A stretch of 38,299 bases of DNA, taken from Halieaceae bacterium MED-G27 (GTDB taxonomy: Bacteria > Pseudomonadota > Gammaproteobacteria > Pseudomonadales > Halieaceae). Positions 7,664-16,990 of this stretch are shown here, in pieces (position 1 is the stretch's first letter; the number at the start of each line of letters is the position of its first letter). The stretch lies in contig NTKA01000016.1 of assembly GCA_002456975.1 (NCBI GenBank), positions 1 to 38,299 on the forward strand, written 5' to 3'. The notes beneath the pieces are model-generated. The model ran no database searches. It worked only from the letters and a program-made list of their open reading frames with translations, and was not told where the DNA came from. The position numbers and the translations under genes were made by a program.

Positions 7664-8926
7664 ATGACAACAGGAAATATTGATGTCAAAAACATTGCAC
7701 GCCTGCCCGATGTTTGGTCTTGGCGTGGAGTCAACCTGTCTCGAAAGTTGGCTCTGAAGCTATTCTCAGGCTTGAAACATGGAAGCCTCACTATTCACGA
7801 CAATGGTGTCGTTTACCAGTTTGGATCTGGCGATCTGAGTATCGCACCAGCCGCCACTGTCACCATTGAAAATCCGACGGCATACAGCCGGATATTGACC
7901 GGCGGAACAGTCGGTGCGGGCGAATCCTATATCGATGGCGACTGGACCACCGATGACCTGACCGCGGTCACCCGCTTGTTCAGCGCCAATATGCCCACCA
8001 TGGATTCGATGAAGGCGAAACAAAACTGGTTGATCAAAGCCGCAATGGGCCTTGCTCACGCCGCGCGACGCAACTCGATGACCGGATCACGAGAAAATAT
8101 CTCGGCACACTACGACCTTGGCAATGAGTTTTTCAATCTCTTTTTGGACCCATCGCTGATGTATAGCTCCGCGGTTTTCCCGGAAGGCTGCGACAGTCTC
8201 GATGCGGCATCACAGCATAAACTACATCTGATCTGTGAAGATCTCGAGTTATCAGAAAGTGATCATTTAATTGAAATCGGCACGGGCTGGGGCGGTATGG
8301 CGATCTATGCTGCAGAGCACTACGGCTGCAGAGTCACCACCACAACTATCTCGAGGGAGCAATTTGATCGCGCCACAGCCGAAGTGAAGCGCCGCGGCCT
8401 CGACCACCTGGTTACGCTGCTGTTCGAGGACTATCGAGCACTATCTGGGCAATACGACAAATTGGTTTCAATCGAAATGATAGAAGCCGTGGGTCACGAA
8501 TACTTCGATACCTACTTCGACTGCGTCAGTAAGTTGCTCAAGCCAGACGGCAAGGCGGTTATACAGGCGATTACGATCAATAAGCAGCGCTATGAACCAG
8601 CGCGACGTTCCGTTGACTTCATCAAGCGCTATATTTTCCCGGGTGGATGCCTGCCGTCACTCGCCGTTATCAACAACGCGCTAGCAAAAAATACCGATAT
8701 GCAAATGGTCGGCTTGCGCGATATCGCTCAAGACTATGCAAAAACACTCGAATACTGGCATATCGCGTTCTTGGATAAGCTAGATGAAGTGCGAGCATTG
8801 GGCTTTGACGATCGGTTTATTCGAATGTGGCGCTTCTACTTAAGCTACTGTGAGGGTGGCTTTCGAGAACGTATTATTGGAACCTATCAAATAACAATGG
8901 CGAAGCCGCACTACCGGCCCGGATAA
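7664..8926 (+). CDS. Cfa-like SAM-dependent fatty acid methyltransferase
   Basis: A 420-residue protein of the cyclopropane fatty acid synthase family. The family signature NISAHYDLGNEFFNLFLD is at about residues 145-162, the SAM-binding loop IEIGTGWGG at 203-211, TTTTISREQ near 225-233, and KRYIFPGGCLPS in the C-terminal half. Aligned by eye with E. coli Cfa, the bicarbonate ligands Cys139 and His266 are replaced by Ser (YSS instead of YSC) and Gln (QAI instead of HTI), while Glu239 and Ile268 are kept. It is therefore probably not a standard cyclopropane synthase. Enzymes of this subgroup near DUF1365 genes have been linked to methylated or furan fatty acids. A good ribosome site, GAGGAG, precedes ATG 7664. 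I give no symbol because cfa would overstate the reaction. Confidence 0.9.
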   Translation: MTTGNIDVKNIARLPDVWSWRGVNLSRKLALKLFSGLKHGSLTIHDNGVVYQFGSGDLSIAPAATVTIENPTAYSRILTGGTVGAGESYIDGDWTTDDLTAVTRLFSANMPTMDSMKAKQNWLIKAAMGLAHAARRNSMTGSRENISAHYDLGNEFFNLFLDPSLMYSSAVFPEGCDSLDAASQHKLHLICEDLELSESDHLIEIGTGWGGMAIYAAEHYGCRVTTTTISREQFDRATAEVKRRGLDHLVTLLFEDYRALSGQYDKLVSIEMIEAVGHEYFDTYFDCVSKLLKPDGKAVIQAITINKQRYEPARRSVDFIKRYIFPGGCLPSLAVINNALAKNTDMQMVGLRDIAQDYAKTLEYWHIAFLDKLDEVRALGFDDRFIRMWRFYLSYCEGGFRERIIGTYQITMAKPHYRPG

Positions 8927-8930
8927 ACCT

Positions 8931-10349
8931 ATGCTTTTATCGCTTGCTCCGATCGTTCTACTTATCGCACTTCTTTTTTCAGCGGTGCAATTATTCGGGG
9001 CAGACGCCTCCTATGGGCCAAACCAAGTGGCGCTGCTGATTGCATCGGCTGCCGCAGGGCTCGTCGGTATGTACCGCGGTATGTCTTGGAGTGAAGTTCA
9101 GGACAGCATGGTCGACGGCATTAAGGTCGGCCTTGGGCCCATCCTTATCCTGATGGCCGTCGGTGGCTTGATTGGCAGCTGGATGATTGCGGGAACAGTA
9201 CCCGCAATGATCTATTACGGCGTTGCCATACTTAATCCCGCCATTTTCTTTGCCGCAGCGTCGGTGATTTGCGCGCTTGCCTCAATCAGTATCGGGAGTT
9301 CATGGACCGTAGCAGGCACACTGGGTATAGGCCTTATCGGGATCGCCGACAGCTTTGGGCTATCGCCAGCCATTACCGCTGGCGCCATTATCAGCGGCGC
9401 CTATTTTGGTGACAAACTGTCGCCTTTGTCTGACACCACTAATCTCGCCGCTGCCTGCACCAACGTCGATCTATTCGCTCATATTCGTCATATGCTGTGG
9501 ACAACAGTCCCGGCCTTTATCATCGCGCTGCTCTTCTTTTCGATGATCGATGCCGGTGCAGCAACGGAGCCCGAGCAAATAGCGATACTGCGCTCAGCAC
9601 TCGCCAATGAATTCAATATTGGCATTGGGGTCCTCATCCCACTGCTGGTGATGCTGCTTTTGATTTGGCGCAAGGTGCCCGCCTATCCAGCGATTATGCT
9701 TGCCACAGTTGCCGGTGTAGCAACAGCCGCGCTGCTGCAGGCCGACGTTGTTAGAGCCTTCGCACTCACGAAGAACGCCGACTCCTCAGTCCCTCTGATC
9801 GAGGGTCTGTGGCTCACCTTGTTCGGTGGTTTTGAGGGCAACACTAGTAACCAAGAGCTGAACCAACTCATCAGTAAAGGCGGCATCGCGAGCATGCTTA
9901 ACACCGTCTGGCTAATCATTAGCGCTCTTGCCTTCGGCGGTGTGCTGGAGCGCACCGGCATCCTCAAGCAACTCCTTGATGCCGTCTTACGCGCCGTAAA
10001 GTCAACAGGCGACCTGGTCTTGGCAACCGTCACTGGTGGTGTGGTTACCAATATTTTGGCTGCAGATCAGTTCCTCGCTATTGCACTGCCGGGTCGACTG
10101 TTCTCAACGACTTACGATGACTTCGGCCTCAGCCGTGAAAATCTGTCGAGAACGCTGGAAGACTCGGCCACCATGACATCGGCACTAATCCCCTGGAATA
10201 CCTGCGGCGCTTACATGGCGGCAACTTTGGGTGTCGCCACCTGGGAATACGCTCCCTACGCGATTTTCAACATGGCCTGCCCATTGCTCGCGATCAGCTT
10301 TGGCTATTTGCTGATCAAGCAAAAGCGAGTTGAAGCTGTCCCAGCATGA
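8931..10349 (+). CDS. nhaC: Na+/H+ antiporter, NhaC family
   Basis: A 472-residue integral membrane protein with about twelve hydrophobic helices. The NhaC-family core is clear: SISIGSSWTVAGTLGIG, GAYFGDKLSPLSDTTNLAA and, in the second half, LAADQFLAIALPGRLF and LIPWNTCGAYMA. It should exchange Na+ for H+ across the inner membrane, as suits a marine organism. It begins 4 nt after the Cfa-like gene with little ribosome site of its own, so it is probably expressed by read-through and translational coupling. This puts an ion transporter in the lipid-modification operon, which I do not recall as a standard arrangement. Its substrate could differ, since NhaC relatives also carry small organic acids or amines. 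Confidence 0.9.
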   Translation: MLLSLAPIVLLIALLFSAVQLFGADASYGPNQVALLIASAAAGLVGMYRGMSWSEVQDSMVDGIKVGLGPILILMAVGGLIGSWMIAGTVPAMIYYGVAILNPAIFFAAASVICALASISIGSSWTVAGTLGIGLIGIADSFGLSPAITAGAIISGAYFGDKLSPLSDTTNLAAACTNVDLFAHIRHMLWTTVPAFIIALLFFSMIDAGAATEPEQIAILRSALANEFNIGIGVLIPLLVMLLLIWRKVPAYPAIMLATVAGVATAALLQADVVRAFALTKNADSSVPLIEGLWLTLFGGFEGNTSNQELNQLISKGGIASMLNTVWLIISALAFGGVLERTGILKQLLDAVLRAVKSTGDLVLATVTGGVVTNILAADQFLAIALPGRLFSTTYDDFGLSRENLSRTLEDSATMTSALIPWNTCGAYMAATLGVATWEYAPYAIFNMACPLLAISFGYLLIKQKRVEAVPA

Positions 10350-10777
10350 ATTGGGACTACAACGATCCATATATTCGCACCGTTCGAGTACTCCCGGAGC
10401 ATATCGATGCGCTAGATCACACCAACAATACCCAGTACGTCACCTGGTGTAATGAGACCGCTTGGGCTCACACCACAGCACTCGGATTAGGCGCTAACGA
10501 GTACCAAGACCTGAATCGCGCCATGGCGCTCACGCGAGCCGATTATCAGTATCTTAGAGCTACCCGCCTCGACAATGAGCTGATGGTAGGCACTTGGATT
10601 ACACAGTGGGATCGCCGCATGACGATGGAAAGAAAAATGCAGATCGTTGATGCAGACAGCGGTGATACCGTTCTACGGGCCACACTGCAGTTTGTTTGTA
10701 TCGAAATATCGTCTGGGCGACCGAAACGTCCTCCAGAGGAGTTCATAGCGATTTATGAGCCGGCACTGGTTAGCTAA
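10346..10777 (+). CDS. Hotdog-fold acyl-CoA thioesterase (YbgC/FadM-like)
   Basis: A 143-residue single hotdog domain. Near the N-terminus it has DALDHTNNTQYVTWCNETA, which matches the 4-hydroxybenzoyl-CoA/FadM thioesterase pattern of Asp-x-x-x-His-x-Asn followed by Tyr and the long central helix. The remaining beta strands (MTMERKMQIVD, TVLRATLQFVCIEI) fit the fold. It probably hydrolyses fatty acyl-CoA or a related thioester in the cytoplasm. The start ATG overlaps the nhaC stop (ATGA), so it is the last member of the tightly packed plus-strand set. Its 3' end overlaps the convergent epmA by 8 nt. Confidence 0.85.
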   Translation: MNWDYNDPYIRTVRVLPEHIDALDHTNNTQYVTWCNETAWAHTTALGLGANEYQDLNRAMALTRADYQYLRATRLDNELMVGTWITQWDRRMTMERKMQIVDADSGDTVLRATLQFVCIEISSGRPKRPPEEFIAIYEPALVS

Positions 10778-11717
10778 TCGACCAGTCGAAGCTTATGGTA
10801 CTGCCGATCGACTGTTGTCCGGTAATCGCCATCAGCAATCGATCAACGCCAAGTGCGACACCAGCGCAGTCGGGTAGCCCAGAGCGGTGCGCGGCTAAAA
10901 AGTGAGGATCATTCTCGACTGGGGTAGCGCCCTGCTTGGTTCGTTTTAGCCGATCCGACTCAAACCTGCGCTCCAACTCGGTCACATTGGTCTCTTCCCA
11001 ATATCCATTAGCGAGCTCTACCCCGTAATAATAAGCCTCGAACCGAGCAGCCAACGGTCCCTCCTTACCCGTCAGCACTCGCGCCAAAGCCGCTTGATCG
11101 GCAGGAAAATCAACAATGAAGACCAGTCCCCACTGTTTGATTGTGGGTTCAATAATGTGAGTCAGTAGAAGGTCTAAGCTATCGCGTCGATCGATATCGC
11201 CGACGACGTCGAGGCCTGACGATGTCAATGACTCTTGTAACTCTTCGTCTGAACACCGATGGGGGTCCAACCCCAGACAATGCTCAAATAACTGCTGGTA
11301 GGACCAGATTTGCCAGCTAACTGCACCGACGAGATATTCGATAAACCTCGCGACCTCTGCGATAAGTTGATGATGATCCCAACCCAGTCGATACCACTCT
11401 AGCAACGTAAATTCTGGATTGTGACGCGACCCCACCTCAGATGCTCTGAAGGCTTTACCGCAATAAAAGATATCACCTGAACCCGCGGCCAATAGCCGCT
11501 TCATCGCGTACTCGGGTGAGCTTTGTAAAAAGCGGGTTCCCGATCGCGTGGCTACTTGAAAAAGGTCGATCGCCGGATCGGTGACTCCCGACGAAGCGAG
11601 CAAAGGCACCTCGACTTCGGTCGCCGCACGTTCCGCAAAGAACTGCCGTATGCTTGCGAGCGTGGTTGCCCTAGTCTCGATAATCTCAAGAGTCGCGCTA
11701 GGGCGCCATTCAGTCAT
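10770..11717 (-). CDS. epmA: EF-P lysine ligase (EF-P--(R)-beta-lysine ligase)
   Basis: A 315-residue class II lysyl-tRNA-synthetase paralogue (also PoxA/GenX/YjeA) lacking the N-terminal tRNA anticodon domain. It activates beta-lysine and attaches it to EF-P. Motif 2 is seen as FRASEVGSRHNPEFTLLEWYR and motif 3 as ALGVDRLLM close to the C-terminus; GVELANGYWEET also fits. The length is near the 325 of E. coli. The substrate gene efp lies immediately upstream (12-nt gap), an arrangement that supports the pair as one operon. EpmB, the lysine 2,3-aminomutase that makes beta-lysine, is not in this window. The ATG at 11717 has no clear Shine-Dalgarno sequence and may rely on coupling. Confidence 0.95.
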   Translation of the reverse strand: MTEWRPSATLEIIETRATTLASIRQFFAERAATEVEVPLLASSGVTDPAIDLFQVATRSGTRFLQSSPEYAMKRLLAAGSGDIFYCGKAFRASEVGSRHNPEFTLLEWYRLGWDHHQLIAEVARFIEYLVGAVSWQIWSYQQLFEHCLGLDPHRCSDEELQESLTSSGLDVVGDIDRRDSLDLLLTHIIEPTIKQWGLVFIVDFPADQAALARVLTGKEGPLAARFEAYYYGVELANGYWEETNVTELERRFESDRLKRTKQGATPVENDPHFLAAHRSGLPDCAGVALGVDRLLMAITGQQSIGSTISFDWSIS

Positions 11718-11729
11718 GGGGTGTTCAGG

Positions 11730-12302
11730 CTACGACTTACTCGCCCGACTTACGTACTCACCACTGCGTGTATCAACTCTGATGATTTCGCCCTGTGATA
11801 AAAACAAGGGTACACGCACCACTGCACCTGTACTTAGCGTCGCAGGCTTGCTACCGCCCTGCGCCGTATCGCCTTTCAGTCCAGGGTCGGTCTCAATGAT
11901 TTCTAGCTCGATAAAGTTGGGGGGTGCAACGGCCAGTGGAGCACCGTTATACAGCGTGACTTCATAGCGCTCCTGTTCTTTTAACCATTTCTCACTGTCA
12001 GCTACCGCCGCCTTGTCAGCCGAGTGCTGTTCAAATGAGTCAGGATCCATGAAGTACCAAAACTCGCCATCGGTGTAGAGGTACTCGAGAGCGGTATCCA
12101 TCACGTCGGCGCCCTCTAACGATTCACCCGACTTAAAAGTCCGCTCCCAAACCCGGCCCGACCGCAGATTGCGCAGTTTGACGCGGTTAAACGCCTGCCC
12201 CTTCCCTGGTTTGACGTATTCATTTTCCATGATCGAGCAGGGCTCACCGTCGAGCATCACCTTGAGTCCAGGCTTGAATTCATTCGTTGAGAAATTGGGC
12301 AT
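11730..12302 (-). CDS. efp: Elongation factor P
   Basis: A 190-residue protein of the EF-P family, which rescues ribosomes stalled at polyproline. The modification site is conserved: residues 31-36 are KPGKGQ, with Lys34 at the same number as in E. coli, so beta-lysylation by the adjacent EpmA is expected. The three beta-barrel domains follow at normal length, and the C-terminal signature is present ([16 protein letters not shown]). The ATG at 12302 follows the E. coli start closely. It lies 62 nt downstream of serB on the same strand. Confidence 0.97.
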   Translation of the reverse strand: MPNFSTNEFKPGLKVMLDGEPCSIMENEYVKPGKGQAFNRVKLRNLRSGRVWERTFKSGESLEGADVMDTALEYLYTDGEFWYFMDPDSFEQHSADKAAVADSEKWLKEQERYEVTLYNGAPLAVAPPNFIELEIIETDPGLKGDTAQGGSKPATLSTGAVVRVPLFLSQGEIIRVDTRSGEYVSRASKS

Positions 12303-12364
12303 GTCCTACACCTTGTTCACATTGACGCGCGCATCATACCGTAGAGCTTGGGTTGCTTTCGAGA

Positions 12365-13282
12365 CTACTGAGCCAACTCACCGCGGTGACCGAGAAAGTA
12401 CAGCAAGCTATCCAGGCCTGTATGCGATACCCGATAGTCAGCTTGCGCGCGTACTATGGGTTTTGCATGAAACGCCACCCCCAGTCCCGCAGCACTAAGC
12501 ATCTTCAGATCATTAGCGCCATCACCCACCGCAATGCTCTCCTCTGCTGTAACACCCAACTCACCCACCAAGCTCAGCAGCCGCTCGCGCTTGGTATCCG
12601 CATTAACGATTGGAAATACCGCCTCACCGGTTAACTTGTCATCAGCGATTGCTAAGGTATTGGCAAGATAGCCATCCATGCCCAGTACAGCGGCAACATG
12701 AGATGCAAAGAAATCGAAACCGCCTGATACGATCACTGTCTTGATGCCGAGGGATCGCAACGACAGCATGAGTTCCCTGCCTCCCTCGACAAACGGGAGA
12801 GAACTAAGCAACTCATCCAATACAGCCGATGACAACCCGCTGAGCAAACCGACACGCTCGATAAAGCTTTGGTCAAAATCAATTTCACCGCGCATCGCGC
12901 GTTCAGTAATCGCAGCGACTTGCTCTCCTACCCCAGCTCGCTCGGCCAACAAATCGATGACCTCACACGCAATCAAGGTCGAATCCATATCAAATACCGC
13001 CAGCCGATAGGCTCTCAGTCGTTGCTCGCTCGACTGCAAATTAATATCGATCTTCTGTTCGTCTCCAATAGCGGCCAGTCGTGATCTACTCAACTGATTT
13101 TCTGACGCTGAAATCCGCCACAGCTGGCAACTGCGTCTATCATCGAGCGTGGTGGGTACGGGGCAACTATCCCGACTCACAATAGCTGCGCCCGTCTCCG
13201 CCAAATAAGTCTCAAGCGGGGAGAGCGAGGGCATGGTGCGCTTGGGTGCTGCAACCACTATCGTCATCGCCGAATCGGTCAT
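12365..13282 (-). CDS. serB: Phosphoserine phosphatase
   Basis: SerB, the last step of serine biosynthesis, hydrolyses phosphoserine. With the start used here it has 305 residues. The HAD motif I, FDMDSTL, gives nucleophile Asp98 and acid/base Asp100. Motif II is VIVSGGFDFF (183-192) and motif IV is GDGANDLKML (253-262). Residues 1-90 form a weakly conserved ACT-like N-terminal half, common in gammaproteobacterial SerB. I chose ATG 13282, which has a GAGA ribosome site; a GTG at 13327 would add 15 residues and a further ATG at 13267 is possible. It is divergent from the Smp-like gene, as in E. coli (serB/smp). Confidence 0.94.
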   Translation of the reverse strand: MTDSAMTIVVAAPKRTMPSLSPLETYLAETGAAIVSRDSCPVPTTLDDRRSCQLWRISASENQLSRSRLAAIGDEQKIDINLQSSEQRLRAYRLAVFDMDSTLIACEVIDLLAERAGVGEQVAAITERAMRGEIDFDQSFIERVGLLSGLSSAVLDELLSSLPFVEGGRELMLSLRSLGIKTVIVSGGFDFFASHVAAVLGMDGYLANTLAIADDKLTGEAVFPIVNADTKRERLLSLVGELGVTAEESIAVGDGANDLKMLSAAGLGVAFHAKPIVRAQADYRVSHTGLDSLLYFLGHRGELAQ

Positions 13283-13376
13283 TGCATTCTCGTTGTGGTC
13301 TCGGATATGCCTATAATAAACCGGCACTCGACCGACAGGTGATCGAGTACCAAACTTTCTTAGGGAGCGTCGCTGG

Positions 13377-14627
13377 ATGCGCTGGATTGATCGACTGAAT
13401 TTAGGTCAGCAATTAGGGCTGTTGGCTGCATCATGCTGCTTCTTGGCCACCGTCAGTGCACTTCTCATCACCTTTCGATCAATGGCGTTTGTGGATGATA
13501 CGACCAGACAGGCCCTCGCGCAGACCGTTATTGATCCACTGACACGACGAGTGGCAGCGCTGATTGCAGCGGACGACACGCTGGGAGCAACCCACGAAAT
13601 CCGAAAGCTGGCAGACGATCCGCTAGTGCAGGCTATCGATGTGACCGATATCGATGGCGAATCGATATTAAGCGCTGGTGAGCAATTACTAGACGCCCCG
13701 GTATTCTCCTCCAACATGATGATAGGTGAGGATTTCGCAGGCTCTGTAAAGCTTCAGCTCGCTACCTCAACCATCGATCAGCAAAAGCAAAATCTGCGAC
13801 TATCGATTATTGGCTTTGGTCTATTAGCGGCCAGCATCACCTACCTGTTAATGACACAACTCAGCGCAAACTGGGTATCTCGCGTCCGTCTTATAAGCCG
13901 TCGCCTAAAACTGGCTACTGAAAGCGACGCAGGATCTGAGCTGGTTGAATTAGAGGAGATCGTTTCTACGCTTCCCATCGAGCTTCTTGCGGCTCCCGCA
14001 CCGATGGAATTCACCGATGATGTGATTCAACCCATGGCCGCGGTAACCTTGGCACTCAGGCACCTGCCGAGATATGCCGACACCCTCGATCCACCTCGTT
14101 TAACCGCCTATATTGGTGTCATTGAACGGGTGGTTCGCGCAGTTGCGAGACTCAACTCGGGAACCGTGCACATTACCCGAGCGCACAGTATGACGCTGTT
14201 ATTTGAGTCTTCAGACACCGGACCTAGTGGCTTCATTCGGGCTTGCGACAGCGCTGTCTTAATTCAACAACTGCTATTGGTTGCCGAGCAGAGCCAGCGC
14301 CTAAAGCTATCCGGAGGCCTTGCTATCGGAGTAAACGAAATGGGCTATGGCAACGAGCACGCGTCCTACCTTCGCCTGTATGCTCAAGCGCTATTAGACC
14401 AACTCCAAGAGTTGGCCGAGGGTGCGGGCGACTCAATTCTGTTAACGCCAAGCGCTGCTGATGAGCCAGATCTAGTCGACAGCTTTCCCTCAGCCGCCAT
14501 CAATGAGGCCAAACGAGAGCTGGGAGCGCCGAGTCCAGACCATGCTACGACCATACAGACGCGGCTCAAAATGCTTCAGCGAGCGCTGTTCCCCGACGTT
14601 GGCGAACAGAGCGCGCTTCCGTTTTAA
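13377..14627 (+). CDS. Smp/YtjB-like two-helix membrane protein with C-terminal cyclase-like domain
   Basis: A 416-residue protein whose position (divergent from serB, next to parC) matches the YtjB/SMP_2 family. The first transmembrane helix is at about residues 11-33, a periplasmic sensor-like loop at 34-140, the second helix at 142-162, then a linker like a degenerate HAMP. Residues about 221-360 resemble by pattern a class III nucleotide cyclase fold (LALRHLPRYADTL, a long helix, GTVHITRAHSMTLLFES, LSGGLAIGVNEMG, ILLTPSA). The metal-binding aspartates expected in the first strand and after the GTVH strand are missing, so it would be catalytically dead. E. coli Smp is much shorter (about 214) and lacks this part. 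The function is unknown. ATG 13377 has AGGGAG upstream. Confidence 0.75.
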   Translation: MRWIDRLNLGQQLGLLAASCCFLATVSALLITFRSMAFVDDTTRQALAQTVIDPLTRRVAALIAADDTLGATHEIRKLADDPLVQAIDVTDIDGESILSAGEQLLDAPVFSSNMMIGEDFAGSVKLQLATSTIDQQKQNLRLSIIGFGLLAASITYLLMTQLSANWVSRVRLISRRLKLATESDAGSELVELEEIVSTLPIELLAAPAPMEFTDDVIQPMAAVTLALRHLPRYADTLDPPRLTAYIGVIERVVRAVARLNSGTVHITRAHSMTLLFESSDTGPSGFIRACDSAVLIQQLLLVAEQSQRLKLSGGLAIGVNEMGYGNEHASYLRLYAQALLDQLQELAEGAGDSILLTPSAADEPDLVDSFPSAAINEAKRELGAPSPDHATTIQTRLKMLQRALFPDVGEQSALPF

Positions 14628-16877
14628 CTAGTCGGCGACGCTCAACCCCGTAACCCGTGTGTAACCGCGCGGCAACTTACCGCCTCTGCGTCCTCGCTCA
14701 CCCCGAAAATGCTGAAGCTCAGAAGGCGGAAACTTCCGATATTGACCTCCGGTATGAACAATCAAGGTATCACCGTCACCGAAAATCAAAAGTCCTACCA
14801 CCAATTCCTCGCGTGCTGCCGCGCGAGCACTCGGAATACCGATAATCTTATTACCTTTACCCTTGGCGAGCTCTGGGAGGTCGGCCAGCGAAAAAACGAG
14901 AAGTCGACCTTCACTGGTCGCGGCCGCGACGAGCAGGTTTTCTTTCTCAGGCACCGCGACTGGCGGTAGTACCTGTGAACCCTTGGGGAGCGTTAAGACA
15001 GCCTTACCCGCCTTGTTCTTGGCTACGAGTTGGCTGAAGCTCGCGACAAACCCGTAGCCCGCATCACTCGCTAACAGATATCGCTGAGTATCGGCTCCGG
15101 TCATCAAGCCCTCGAAGGTTGCCCCCGACGGCGGTGAAATGCGACCGGTCAGCGGCTCGCCCTGACCCCGAGCAGATGGTAACTGGTGTGTCGGAATCGA
15201 ATAAGCGCGCCCCGTAGAGTCAAATACGATAGTGGTTTGATTGCTTCGGCCGAGCGCTGAAAATTTAAAGCTGTCGCCCGACTTATAATTCAAGGCCACG
15301 GGGTCAATATCATGGCCCTTCGCCGCCCTAATCCAACCCTTTTCTGACAGCACGATAGTCATCGGGTCGGCCGTGGTTAGCTCCAGCTCCGAGAACGCTC
15401 GCGCTTCCTCTCTACTGACAACTGCCGAGCGACGCTCATCACCGTAGGTTTCTGCGATCGCGACCAGCTCGCCTCGAATCAGTTTCGTCATCAACGTCTT
15501 GCTACCCAGAGTCTTCTCGAGTGAGTCACGCTCGTCGCTAAGCTCTGACTGCTCTCCTCGGATTTTCATCTCCTCGAGCTTTGCAAGATTCCGAAGCTTC
15601 AGATCAAGGATAGCGTCAGCCTGAATGTCAGTGAGCTGAAAACGCGCCATCAGCTCTAACTTGGGCTCGTCCTCTTCTCGGATAATACGAATGACCTCAT
15701 CAATATTCAGGTAGGCAACGAGGTAGCCTTCCAAAATATGCAGACGCTTGAGCACTTTATCGAGACGGTGTTCAAGGCGTCGCTTCACGGTTTCTCGCCG
15801 GAAACTTATCCAGTCGCGTAATAACTGATCGAGCGATCGCACACCCGGCCGGCCGTTCATACCAATCACGTTGAGATTGACCCGATAATTACGCTCGAGG
15901 TCGGTGGTGGCAAACAAATGACTCATTAGAGCCTCGAGATCGACGCGATTTGATCGCGGAACAATAACAAGGCGCGTCGGGTGTTCGTGATCTGACTCAT
16001 CGCGCAAATCGGCGACCATCGGTAACTTCTTGGCATTCATCTGAGCGGCGATCTGCTCTAGTACCTTTGAACCAGACACCTGATAAGGCAGCGCGTGCAA
16101 AACGACAGCAGCATCCTCTTTACGCCACGCAGCGCGCATTCGTACGCTACCTCGACCCGAGCGATAGATCTCGCGTAATTCTTCTGACGCGGTGGTGATT
16201 TCAGCATCGGTTGGAAAGTCCGGGGCTTGAATGTGCCCGCATAACGCATCGACAGTAGCGTCTGGGTAGTCCAGCAAATGAATGGTGGCATCGACCACTT
16301 CGCGTAAATTGTGAGGAGGAATATCGGTCGCCATGCCCACCGCGATCCCTGTCGTGCCATTGAGCAACAAATTGGGAACCTGGGCTGGCAGGACAACGGG
16401 CTCATCGAGGCTCCCATCAAAATTTGGCTGCCAGTCGACAGTTCCCTGCCCTAATTCAGCCAAGAGGGTATCGGCATATTTGGTGAGTTTAGACTCGGTG
16501 TATCGCATGGCCGCGAACGATTTCGGGTCATCGGCGGAGCCCCAATTACCCTGTCCATCGACGAGCGTGTATCGATACGAGAAATCCTGAGCCATCAGCA
16601 CCATGGCCTCGTAAGCGGCACTGTCACCATGCGGGTGAAACTTTCCGATGACATCACCAACGGTGCGCGCCGACTTTTTATACTTCGCCGAAGCTTTTAA
16701 TCCAAGCTCGCTCATGGCATACACAATGCGCCGCTGAACCGGTTTCAAACCGTCGCCAACATGCGGCAATGCGCGATCGAGGATGACGTACATCGAATAA
16801 TCGAGGTAAGCCTTCTCCGCATATTCCTTAAGCGATAAGGTCTCCACCCCTACTGGGGTTGCATCAGTGTCTGTCAT
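14628..16877 (-). CDS. parC: DNA topoisomerase IV subunit A
   Basis: A 749-residue ParC (E. coli has 752), the DNA cutting subunit of topoisomerase IV that unlinks daughter chromosomes. The catalytic tyrosine is Tyr126 in AAMRYTE. The quinolone-determining region reads [15 protein letters not shown], with Ser86 and Glu90 corresponding to E. coli Ser80 and Glu84, so both are wild type. The N-terminal winged-helix and tower region is followed by the C-terminal beta-propeller repeats from about residue 490. Its stop codon abuts the stop of the convergent Smp-like gene with no base between them. ATG 16877 has a weak GAGAG ribosome site. parE is not in the window. Confidence 0.97.
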   Translation of the reverse strand: MTDTDATPVGVETLSLKEYAEKAYLDYSMYVILDRALPHVGDGLKPVQRRIVYAMSELGLKASAKYKKSARTVGDVIGKFHPHGDSAAYEAMVLMAQDFSYRYTLVDGQGNWGSADDPKSFAAMRYTESKLTKYADTLLAELGQGTVDWQPNFDGSLDEPVVLPAQVPNLLLNGTTGIAVGMATDIPPHNLREVVDATIHLLDYPDATVDALCGHIQAPDFPTDAEITTASEELREIYRSGRGSVRMRAAWRKEDAAVVLHALPYQVSGSKVLEQIAAQMNAKKLPMVADLRDESDHEHPTRLVIVPRSNRVDLEALMSHLFATTDLERNYRVNLNVIGMNGRPGVRSLDQLLRDWISFRRETVKRRLEHRLDKVLKRLHILEGYLVAYLNIDEVIRIIREEDEPKLELMARFQLTDIQADAILDLKLRNLAKLEEMKIRGEQSELSDERDSLEKTLGSKTLMTKLIRGELVAIAETYGDERRSAVVSREEARAFSELELTTADPMTIVLSEKGWIRAAKGHDIDPVALNYKSGDSFKFSALGRSNQTTIVFDSTGRAYSIPTHQLPSARGQGEPLTGRISPPSGATFEGLMTGADTQRYLLASDAGYGFVASFSQLVAKNKAGKAVLTLPKGSQVLPPVAVPEKENLLVAAATSEGRLLVFSLADLPELAKGKGNKIIGIPSARAAAREELVVGLLIFGDGDTLIVHTGGQYRKFPPSELQHFRGERGRRGGKLPRGYTRVTGLSVAD

Positions 16878-16990
16878 GGTCTCTCAAGTCGTCTTGGCTT
16901 AACGCGATTATCTGTGGTGGTCAAAAGACTAATGCAATGACGCATGGTAGCCTTCGCTCGCATTTAGTATCGCATAGTGACACCAGTAAT

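Noticed and set aside
16600-16640. Quinolone-resistance mutation in parC
   Set aside because: Ser86 and Glu90 (E. coli 80 and 84) are wild type.
16859-16990. ElaA with 44 extra N-terminal residues
   Set aside because: The extension overlaps parC and has no counterpart in ElaA; the family alignment begins at 16991.
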